NCBI GenBank assembly: GCA_944381215.1
Contig: CALWKF010000001.1
Coordinates: 1-64,000 of the forward strand
Length of the DNA stretch: 64,000 nt
DNA from: an uncultured Clostridia bacterium
Lineage (GTDB): Bacteria; Bacillota; Clostridia; Christensenellales; UBA1242
Direction: 5' to 3'
Below, piece after piece: positions 1 to 12,300 of this stretch (within the stretch, counting starts at the first letter, position 1; the number at the start of each line of letters is the position of its first letter). The notes beneath the pieces were generated by a model. The model searched no databases, was not told the DNA's origin, and saw only the letters and a list, made by a program, of their open reading frames with translations. A program made the position numbers and the translations under genes.

Positions 1-193
1 AGCTCTTTTCTTTTTTCTAATTTTTGACATAAAAAGCGACAAAAAGACAAAAAATAAACCCGTAAACAAGCCCTAAAAAGTCTTCAAAAAGCGCGATTTT
101 TGTGTAAAATAGTAATTTTTACGAAGCAGACTGGGAATTTACAAAAAAATTTATTTTGCCAGCTTAAAAAGTTTCGATTGTTTGCTAATTTGC

Positions 194-222
194 TTGCTTT
201 AATTAACGAGATTTTATATAAT
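194..222 (+). promoter_or_regulatory. Promoter of the giant surface-protein gene
   Basis: TTGCTT (194-199), a 17-base spacer and TATAAT (217-222) form a sigma-A type promoter. It would give a leader of about 80 bases before the start codon at 308, which has a GGGGGA ribosome site directly upstream. The rest of bases 1-193 is AT-rich and shows nothing I can call. Confidence 0.6.
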
Positions 223-307
223 TGATTATATGCAGAAATTGTTTTTTCTTGTAGGGTAACATTGAATTTTGTAGAAATCTTAGACAAAACAAAAATAGGG
301 GGAAAAT

Positions 308-3300
308 ATGTCTAAAACAGCAAAAATCGTGATTTCCGTAGTTGTGATTGTTTTGTTAGTCGGGCTGATACTCGGTTTAATTTTTATATTCCAGGATAGC
401 CCAAGGCGCAATACTTCTCTAACCTCTAGGCTCGACACACCAACAAACGTGCGCGTCGACCTCGATAATCGAATATTGTCGTTCGACCCTGTTGAAAATG
501 CGGAAAATTACCAAATTTATGTAAATGGTGGCCAAAATGTGTTTAACAGCAATCAAACACAGGTGGACATCTCGGCGTATATTCGCGATTACGGGCTGTA
601 TTCGTTCCAAGTGCGCGCTCTGCACTCGACCCCCGACTACAACTCGTACCTAAGCGATACGGCCTTTGTCGAGTACTCGACTACACTTCTAGCCCCCTCA
701 AATTTATCCCTCGATTCAAACAGTATTTTGTACTGGTCATCGGTTGCAAATGCGGTAAGTTATAATATCATTATCGCATCGGACTTCGACTCAAATGGCG
801 ACCCAATTCCACTGACCACCGAGCCTCTAAGATCGGACGCAAACAACTTTGACTTCTCTACAATTTTAAACCAATACCCATATAGTGAACTAAACTTCAT
901 TGCCTTTTATGTGCAAGCAACCTCGGTAAATCTAATCACGGGCGAGGAGAATAGATATGTCCACGCGAGTGAGTACAGCGAACCTACCAACTTTTTCAGG
1001 TCGACTACCATTCGCGCGCCAGTAATAGAACTTGATCCAGACGCCACAAACTTCGCACAAGGGACCCCGAAAAGTCTTGTGTGGGACATCGACTCCGCAG
1101 TTGACGAGTACGAGGTATATATCGACGGAATGCTGGCTACTACGATTTTAACCGAAGGCCTCGCCTCGAATACTCAATACTCCCTCGACCTTAGCACGCT
1201 CACTATTAACAGCGTGCCAGTGTCCGACACCTTAGGCTCCCACAGTATCTATATTCGCGCAATTCCTAAGACCAACCCGAATTTTGTGATTGCGAGTCAA
1301 GACAGCGAGGTAATCAACTACACGGTTACTCACACCTTATCCACACCCGACGCTAACTCCGTGAGCATTACAAAGGAAGGCAACAACCTGGTCATCCGCT
1401 GGGACCCAGTTAGCGACATAAACCCATACGACCCAAACACTCCGTATGTTGCGTCATCATACAACTTAGTTCTGCTCGCAAACAGCAACATCGAAACTGG
1501 CGACTTCTTCGACTTCTTGAATGTTACGGGGCTGTTGACTACGATGTACACGATTCCGCTAGATGACCTTGTCGATGTCGGCAGTTCGTTCTGCGTGCGC
1601 ATCCAGGCCGTCCGCGAGGGGAATCAATACATATACAACAGCGATTACAGCGAAGAGTCCGCGCCATACAACGCGGTCAGCCAAATGCAGACGCCTGCCG
1701 ATGTGCGCATAATCGACGCGAATGGTGTCTACTCTATGGCGTGGCGCGAGGTGAGTGGGGCACAGGCTGGGTACCTCGTGCGCGTGCATGAGGCCATAAT
1801 GGTTGGTGGCACTCTGCAACTCGGCAGTATCGTGCTAACCCAAACCGTAACGTCAACCAGCCTACAAATTTCCGACTATATGAACGACCGAAGCCTTTCC
1901 CCAGGGCTGTACGCAGTTGACGTAATCACACGCGGGTACTCGGTATACTTTACCGACTCCAACCCTTCTGACCCCGTGTCCTTTGATTACAAGGTTCGCC
2001 TCTCGACCCCTGTGATTCAGTCGCCGATTGTGAGAACTAATACGGATGTTCCAAACAAGTTTACATTCACCGTAAACTTTACCTACGTTGAGGGCGCGCA
2101 GTATTACAATATCCAAGTGGACAATAACGACGCAGGTGTTATTGCGCAACCCGCCGTGCGTCCCGAGAGCGGATACATAACTGACACCTTGTATGTTACC
2201 AACTACATAAACGGCTACAATGTGCCAGGGCAGTATAGGGTAACAGTCCAGGCGATTGTCCGCGACAACGTCGATGACTTAAATTACATAAACAGCGTGC
2301 CGTCTGCTGCGGTGTCCGTCGTAAACTCCTACTACCACAGCGCACCCACGAACCTCCTTTACGAACAGACCGGCAACACCGTAGCAATTTCGTGGGACCC
2401 TGTGGACACCGTAACCAACTCGGGCGGTACATACAGCGTCGAGATAAATGGCGTGTTAATTCCCGACCTTACGACAACGAACACCTATGTCGCTGACATC
2501 AGTGAGTATTTAAGTCTAGGGCAGAATAGCGTGTCCGTCTACTCATCCGCTTCAGGACAGTTGTATATCGAGAGCGAGAGAACTACCGTTAACCTAAACT
2601 ATTCTTACGTACTCTCTGGTAGCACAGAACTTATCTTTTCCGCAGCACCCGACTCCCGCGAAGTGCAGATTACAATACCTTCGCTAAATAGGTACGTTAC
2701 GCACTACTACCTCGAATTCAGTACAGGAGAGACTAGGACCGCTGTCAGCATGAATGAGTCGGGCAAGATTACCCCAGGCCTCGACGCAGTTATAAATGTC
2801 GATTTTGACTGCCTGCCTCTACACCGCGAAACGACAATTACCGTGTACGCAGGACGAATCGATGCGACCACATACCAGGAAAACCTAACTTCGTGCAACT
2901 GGGACACAACGTTTACAAACGCATTGTTTATCGATGCGCCCGCGATTACACTAGACGAGTCCTCATATATTCTAACGCTTACTATAACCGCTGAGTCAAT
3001 TCCGTACACCCAGGCAATCGAGTGGAGATTGTCAGGCACGACTGGTGTAAACTACACCGCCTACATTACCGACCTAACCAGCACAACGTACACCCTCAAC
3101 CTAAGACAACTGAACCTTATTAACGACGGCAAGGAACTACTGGTAGGCGACTACAACATCTACGCCGCCGCTATCGCAAGTGCTAATAATATGCGCTCGC
3201 CCGATAACTCAAGGTCCTTTAGGATTTCAAATCAACTCGCTACTCCTACAAACTTTATAACCGCCGATGACAACTCGTATCTGCAATGGGACTATGTAGA

Positions 3301-6300
3301 GGACGCAGTAAGTTATGAGGTAAAAATCGACGGAGTGATATATGATAACTTCGTGTTCGGTGAATATACCGCGGTCGTAGATGGCGAATATAGGCGCGTC
3401 GTCCGCATGACTATACCAAGTAACTTCTTTACCGAAGTCAGGTCATACAACTTCGAAATAACCGCTCTTCCTGGCGATAACGCCTTTTATGAGCCTAGTG
3501 AGGCAGGACTGTTTGAATGGGAGTTCTCAAACCAAATTCCCAGCCCCATTGTATCCGTGATTCAGCGTAATAACCAAGACTACTTGCAGATTGTCTACAA
3601 TTCTCTTGTCGCAAATTATGAATTAACTTGCAGTCTGCTCCCAGGCCTAAACACGACAATTCCCGCTAGCAACACCGACGGCTTTGTCTACTACAATATC
3701 GAGAACCTCATGACTACGAACTCTGCTCCAGCAGGCGAGTACACATTCGAGATTGTGGCAAACCCGGTCGACACCTCGATTTACACTCCAAGTAGACCTA
3801 CATCCGTATTATTTACTTGGTACAGAATGTTCGACACTCCGACAATTACCGTTTCACAGGATATGGCCGAGAACGCAGTAGTTATCATGTGGAACCAGAT
3901 TGTTGCTGAACTTATAGGCGGAGAAACGATTTCGCCTAGTGAGTACGAGGTCGTAGTAACTGGTGTCAACGATAGCCTTATATATGTATCCACGAGCGTA
4001 TATACTAATAGTTACGCAATCAGCAGTGAAGAACTCTCACGCATGGCTAGTGGCGACTACTTTGTGTCCGTTACAGCAATAGGGAACGGCGCAATGCTCG
4101 ATAGTTACACAGGCTCAATTCGCTTTATTTACCAAGAGCAACTAAACACCCCAGTAATCGTCTACACGGCAAACTCGGGGCAGTCATACAGCACCCTTGT
4201 TGACGACAACCAAGTTTTCATCACTCTACAAAACCCCGACTCACGTGCAAACCAGTTTGAATTGCGTGTTGAACTGCTCGACAGCAACGGCGACATTACA
4301 AAAAGCGAGATTTTCGACAGCCTAACCTGGCAAAACAACCAGTACACCTTGTACGGAGATACTCACTTTGCCGACCGTGGTATCTACCAAATTTCGGTCC
4401 GTCACGCTAGAAACGACAGGTACGCACCAAGTGCTTGGAGCGACCCGCTGATTCTGTACGTCGCAAAAACCTTTGACGTGGCTAGCAACATCACACTCTC
4501 AAATCCGAGTGGCACCGACTTTGTAGTAACATTCGACGAACTCACAATTCCAGGTAGCCTAACCACATTCATTGGCTACACCGCAACTGTCGCTTATAAC
4601 AACGCAGGTGCTACCGACTCGATAAACTTCCTGTCTACACAGATATCAAATGGCCAGTTTAGTTTCACAGGCGACGAGGACTGGGTAACCGCGTTTACAA
4701 CTCCAAACTCGCGCTTTACAATCACAATTTCAGCAGTAACCTCGGCAGTAAATTGTTCGCCTAGCAACCTAGGACTCGAGGTGTTCAACTTCGCGCCAAA
4801 TAGTTCGACAGTATACACCTTTGTCGTAGGCGAGATGAACGCACCTAGTGGCTTTATAATGTCGGCAGACGGCTCAAATATCACGATTTCGTGGGTAGGC
4901 GACCAGCGTTACCCCGACAAGACCTATGATTACAACCTCTACGTCGTATCTAGCGACAACACAACCTATTATCTATCGAGCGACGGCTCTTGGGTTGAGA
5001 GTCAGCAAGACCTTTCGACCACCACAGAGTCGATTACATTCGCTCTGCCTAGTGACGCAGTCTACGGCATCCACCTCTCTATCATGGCCCGCTCCAATAC
5101 GGACAAAACGAGCAGTGCTAGAGTAAATGAAACGTTTATCAACACTCGCGACCTCCCCGAAATCACAGGGGTCAGCATCTCGTATAATGAGCAGACTGGA
5201 TATACTGCCACATGGAATGATGTGTTGCAAAATTCCGCAGTATTCACAGGTGGCGCGTACACCTTCCGCATAAACGGACAAGATATTACTATGAGTGGGG
5301 CTAATATCTCGGGCGGTACCGTTAGCGTAACAGTACCGAATGAAATTGTCGAGACCGCAATTTTGGTTAGCCGTACAGCAATTTGGACAGTTGTCGTGTC
5401 CGATACTATGTATAATGGCCTTATTGCATATCGCGGACAGACCTTCTCGAACTCGCTAAACCTCCCAGTAATTATTAGTTCCGCACCCGAAAATCTAAGT
5501 ATCGACGGCACCACGGTTACTTGGGACCCCGTAATGCACGCCACTAGGTATGAAATCTACATTTCGCTCACCGAAAATGGCGAGGTATATAACGGCCTTG
5601 TGGACATCACAAACTCCACGACCTATAATATAAATGCTCTTATTGCCGACTTAACGGCAGGGGAGTACTATGTTGTGGTAAGAGTTGCCGAGGACGTAGC
5701 GCAAAACGTCTACGTTAGCCCCGATGTGCAGTCTAGTAGTGTAACTTACACCGTACGCACTCAAATTTCGGGCATAACGAACCTAAATGTTACCTCCATG
5801 GCAAACGCTGGTGGTGTAACGTATGTAACGACAATTACTTGGTACTACCCTAGCATTACATACCCCGTTCAGCAGGGAGAGGGTACCGAGCCACTTCGCT
5901 TTACCGTGTACCTAACCGACAGTGCTGGTAACGTTCAGTACGTGCGCACGAATGTTGCGCCGAATGCAGGCGACGCCTCGACCAGCCAGTTCTACTATGA
6001 GTACCGCGGGGAGAGCGGATACCTGTTTACATTTGCATACCTCGATGGCACTCGCGATGACGTGTCGCGCAGTATGACAGCAGGGGACTGTGTAGTCAGC
6101 GTAGTTGTATGCGGAAACGATATCTACCTCGACTCAGCACCCGTAAACCGCACCTTCCAAAACAAATTTGCAGTCGCTCAAATTACCGATGACAGCCTGT
6201 TTGCCGTGCTTCCCGATGCATTTGTTAGTGAAGGCAGTATCGTAGACCATGAAATTACCGACCCGAGCGCAGATTTGCAGTCTTATGAAAATAGTTTTGG

Positions 6301-9300
6301 CTTTAATGAAAAGTACCTAATTATTCGAAATGACATGCTCTCATACGCTCAGTACTTCAAGGTTTACATCGCAACCTCGACTAACGAAGATGGCGAGGAC
6401 GTCTACACCTATGTAGGTACAATCGAAAACCATGCGACAGAACTAACATACGACGCCTTTATCAACACGACCTACAAACTTCGCCTGCCTAACACCGTGG
6501 CTGGAATTAATAAGATAAAGCTCATCCCTTACGGCGATGAAAACTACTACTTCTACCTTAGTGGTGGCGCAGAAGTGCCACTTACGGACCCGCTAGCCGA
6601 GTCTAGCACTTCGAGCTTCTTCGAGCGCGAACTGTACCTTAGAAACGACGCACCACTGCTAACAGAACTCTCAATTGACGTAGGCTTCTCCGACAGCCCC
6701 ACAAACCACGATGTAAACAGAGTAAATATAGTGTTTAGAAACGCAGAGCTAGGTGCTACTTATCGTGTAGTCCCGCATTATAAGGACTACTACAACGGCT
6801 ATACCGACACAGTGGGCGAGGCATTCCTAATCACCCTCGGCACCGACGACTTTGACGGCAACGTGCCCCTAGGACTCGCTGTCTACGACTTTATCAAGCA
6901 CTATGGCCCGTTCGAATTCTGGTTCGAGGTACAAAACATCACCGATACCGAATTTAGGCTCAACAGCCACACGGCGACCACTCCAAATAGTTTTATATTC
7001 ACCACAAAACTTATGGAGTTTGCTCCCGAGCGTAACGGCGATTCGAGTGTAAATAGCCTTGTTACCGAGATAACCGCAGATAACGAGGACGATTTTGCTA
7101 AAAACGGAAGCCTTACTTGGACACTGCCAACTCATCCGTACAGCATCCGCGTGCAGTATGTGGTGTCCGTGTCCGACCTCAGCCAAGAGTTTGGCGCACT
7201 CACTCAGTACCAGCGTCACACCCTAAGCTACACGGCATACTTAAATGTAATTGTATCTAGCGACGGCACAATTACTTACACAATCGACCAAAATGACAGT
7301 GGGTACTTCACCCTCGACACCCCGAACAACCGCCTGATTTTCGACATGCGCGGGTACTTTAATAACACCATCCGCGTGGGCGACACTGGGGCATATTACC
7401 TGGCTGGAACCTATGAATATATGATTACGGCCACAGCGTTTGACAAAAACGGCCAGACAATTGCTACCCGTATTTACAGCCCGAACTCATATGGTACGCT
7501 TGAATCAATGCAACCATACACCTACCGCGACATTCCGTTCCCGTTTGCACCAACTGATGTAGTATTGAATATGGACGGCGTGCTGAGTTGGGGCTTTAAC
7601 GACACAATTTACGGCAGTAACAGCGTTTCGACCTCGAACTTCAAAATTCTCGTTCGCACTTGGGATGAGGCACACGAAACCTCTACTGACTACTTTATCG
7701 AAGTGTCCAACACCACGACCGCCACAATTCTCGACAGCCTAATCGCAGGTGGTGGTGCTAGAAACGACGTGTACATCTACACCACGAGCCCTATGGAGTA
7801 CTATCTCGATAGCGAAATGGTTAAGGTAAACACCGACAGCCTGCCTACGAGCACGGGCCTGCCTGAGTTGCAACTCAATTGGTCCGACCACCGTAGCCTT
7901 GGCATCACTCTCACTCACGACATCAGCCAGGCAATCTACGATGACATTATAAATAACGACAACGAAATTTGGATAACCGTCAGCCTCTTAAAACTTGCTA
8001 ACTGGTCAGTGGGCGACCCAACCCCCGCACCTGGCAGGTCGTACGACGATGTCCGCAACTCTGGCGACGCGCTCGCCGAAATCGTGTGGGACCAGCCCGT
8101 TGACTCGCAATTTTACAGCTACATCCCATACTACCCAGGCATTACTCAGTACAACTTCGACTTTATTAGCGAATTAGTAGGCCTCGCTGGGGCAGGCGAG
8201 ATTGTGTCGAGTACGTGGCTGTCTGGTGGCGACTCCTTATCTAGCGGATATTACTATGTTAAGGTTAGCCTATCTACCTCGAGCAGTAGCTATCAAAGTA
8301 GCATTATCGAAGGCGAGAAAATGGTCCGCGAAGTATGGCGTAGTAGCACCCAAGATGCCTCAATCGAGGGCCCGCACTTAACCACCAAACTCCAAACCGA
8401 GGTCGCAAACCCAGTCAATGGTAACGACAAACTTTGGGGCGAGGACCAGTATAAGAACGCATACCTAACCATTTACGTAAACTCAATTTCACAGGTTATC
8501 GACGGCGTAACTTACTACAGACTCCCTGAAACTATCTCCGTTACCGCTAGACTTTACACAAACCCGGGCTACGACATTGAAAACTACTACACTGAAACCT
8601 ACTCGATTCCCGACCCGACGCTACTAGGCACCGCGGACACATATCTAGACCCCGACAACCCCGATGTGCGAATCACCAGAGTGTATAACAACGGCGTGCT
8701 AGATAACACCCGCTTCCAAATCACAATCGACATCCACTTGCTTTTTGACTCGAACATCAGCGCCGGTGTCTACCACATATACTGGGTGCTAAACGGTGAC
8801 GAGGTGGGCGACAGCAGTTCGACCGCAGACCCATACAGGCTCACTCGCGAGGTCTGCCACTATGTAACAATTCCTAGGCCGATTCTCGACTACCGCCTCG
8901 ACTACACAGGCACAAATTATAGTAATTACGTGCTGAATTGGACCTTGACGCCTGACCAGTATACCTACCAAATCAGCGACAACTGCGACTATAATGTAAA
9001 CATTTTCGCCTTTGAACAGACCGAGGACGGCACCTACGCTAGCGACATTTTATATAATAGCCTAACTCCAGAGGAGCAGGCCGAGTTCTACTCCTCGGAA
9101 ATGCAGGACGTCTACTTTACAAACAATCCAAATGTTACGACAAAACTGCTAAATTACTCAAATATTAGCGAACTAAACGGCAGAGATTGCTACATCCACC
9201 TAGCCACCGACAACGGCCTGCACCTAACACCTAATAAGTCCTATAAAATCTACATCTTCTTGTCAAACCCAGGCTGGAATGACTCCATGTCCCTAGAAGA

Positions 9301-12300
9301 GCTCAACCAGCAGTACTACTTGCCAAGCGATACATCCCTAGGTGTCGAGTACGTCTACAAGCAAGTCTCAGGCCAGCACCAAAACGGTGCAGTAACTGTT
9401 TTGCCTAGTGGATACCCGCTCGAAAACACCGAGATAAACGACGGCAAGTACTATAACTTTAGCTCAACACAGCCCGACCAATATAACAACGCGTTCGAGC
9501 TCTACATCTACAACACTCAGGACCCTCGTGCAAGTTCAAATACTAACTGGACCGCACTCCAAGAGGCCGAGGGCACATACCTCGCTCACTGGATAATCGG
9601 TACCAGGGACAATGTTGCTGGTGTCGATAGCGAGGGAAGAGTGTCGCCACAGAGCCTTTACATCCTCTACGACTACGAGGACAAACTCGTAAACTCAGGC
9701 AACTGGGACTACACGCGCTCCATAGGTACACTTGCAGACCGCACAATCAGCTTTGACGACTTGACGCTTACCGAGCTACTTTATAACGACTTAAACCAAA
9801 ACAACGTGCTCGATAAACGTCTAACTCCTACCACATACTACTGCAAGATTAAAACTTGGATTAATAACAACGAAGTGAACGCAAACGCTCCTACCGATGA
9901 CGCAACAGGGCTATACTACGAGGACGACGTGATTTACAGCGAAAAGTGGATAAGAAATAATGTCCCGTATGTAAAGAACGCCGACGGCACGATAAACGAG
10001 GAAATGGTGGCAAACTTCTACAACTCGCTACAAGAATACCAAATCACCGTGCCATACCTCGACATCAATTCGCTAAACCCGAGCTATTACTTCGTGTTTG
10101 AGCATCACATCAAGTACGCAATGCCGTACCTTGCTGATTCGGGTGCCGTAGAAATTCTCAACACCGCCGACAGCTCCGACTACACAGGCTACTCTTCACT
10201 CGGCGCAACGGACGGATACATTATTGCCGACTCCGATTACGGATATTACTACCGCATCTGGCTCGAAAACGTCTACACCCTTGACCCGCTGATTCGCGAT
10301 GACAAGGAAATCTACATGGACATTGGTTATACAAACTATGACGGCACCGACGGCGGTTCTAGTGGTACAGGCAACGCAGGGAACATGTGGACCTGGACCC
10401 AGACCCCAGTACGCCTAAAAATTCACTATGTAGATGACCCCGAGGACGAAAACTTCGGGCGCGCCTATGTTGAATTGCGCCACGACAGCCCCGAGAGCTC
10501 GCTCGCTCGGCAAATGTTTGACACCTTGGATTCGTATTTACCTAATGTCGTGTCGTTTAACTTTAGAGCGGTTAACTCCGAGGATGTCGCAGAACTCAAC
10601 GCAGGTGGCGAGAACACCGACAACTTCTTCCTTGTCGCTAACAACCTCCGCCTAGGCGCGTTTGACGGGGTCAGCAGGCAAGGCATGGTTCGCTACTACG
10701 AGAACTCGGAGCAGTCGGAGTCAAACGACTACTTAACTATTAGAAAGCAGTACACTCCTGCAAAACTCACTATTATGTTTGACGACATGTCTAATACGCT
10801 TCAACCCGACCAGTCCATGCAGAAGACTGAGGAAAATGGCTCCATTATCTACTCAAACCTCATCTCCGACGTCAGCAAGAACTCCTACACAGGCCTCGCC
10901 GCTAACCCATACGCATACACAGATAAAAACAGCCTCGACTGGAACAGCGACAACACCGCAGGCCAGTTCTTCGAGTATGGAATGGTAACAACAAACCTCG
11001 ATACGATTTACGAGATTCGCATACGCTACGGAGACTTGGAGCGACTTGTCCAAATCAAGACTAACGATGTAAATAATACAATTTCGCGCTTTACCCAGGC
11101 CGTAAACACCGCAATCAACGGCGGTAGTACAATAGACGAAGTGCGCTTCAATTACTCTAGTTACACTGACATCTATCCGTACAGCGAAACCTGTCTATAT
11201 GAGGCAATGTACGACCTCATTAACGACTCCGTGTCTGCAGGAAACTACCACGGTGGCAGAATTACCCTCGACATCCGCACAATCGCACCTAGCGACCAAA
11301 CCGCACTCAACTGGGTGTCGAGTGAGTGGTCGAGCGACGCCCGCGGGACGTTAGGCGTGTACACCCTTGACTTTAATGTTCGGTTAGAGACCGTGAACAC
11401 GAGATTCACCCAAAGTAACTGCAACTTTACCACGAACTTCAACGGCGAAATCTCATCGTACTACAGCTACAACGGCTACTATTACTACTATCAATCATAC
11501 ATTCCGCTAGAATACCAGAGCATCAGCCGTCCAGCCGACTACTATATCACCCTTACTCGTGATGGCCACGCAACATATAGTATCGATAACGCAGTGGTGA
11601 GAAACGCTTGTATAATCAACCCAAGCAACACGAACTCGTGGAACACAAAGAACTTAACCGACATCCTCTCAATCGACTTAATGTCGCCCGAGACTTACTA
11701 CCCCGCATTGCAGGGGAATAGCAACATCGAGGAGCACAACCAGTGGATGTTGCCGAGAAACTCTAACGATTCGTGGCATATCAACATCATTGCTGCAGTC
11801 GACGACTCCATGGAATATGTCGGCCGTGGGTTTAATAGTAAGTCAAGTGGCATGGACTACATGGTAAACCTAAAAATTAAAATGGACATCCAGAGCCTAT
11901 CTATGTCGCTAGAGCCACTGGTAGAGTGGGGGACAAACACCATGTCCGACCTACAACCCTCTGACTTTGTTACAAACTCCGAAATGTGGTATAACTTCTC
12001 AACCAGTGAGGACAAAGCTGGGCAAACCTACAACCTCGCAGCAGGGTATGCAAACATCCGCGTGTGGTACCCGTACGGAAAGAGGTGGATAACGTACAAT
12101 AATATTTCTATTGACCAAGGTAGCGACACTAGGTACCAGCGTCTATTCTACGACTTGATTAGTAGACTTAGTAGCAACATCAGCATCCGTGGCTCCGACG
12201 GCTTTAAACTCCGCGTAACCTTTGGTACCAATGCTGGCGACAACTTCAGTTCCTCATATATCCAAAATAGTGAGGAGTCAAACGAACTATACCTAAACTA

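Noticed and set aside
84-287. 67-residue frame on the minus strand before the giant gene
   Set aside because: AT-rich, no ribosome site, no family likeness, and it overlaps the promoter of the giant gene.
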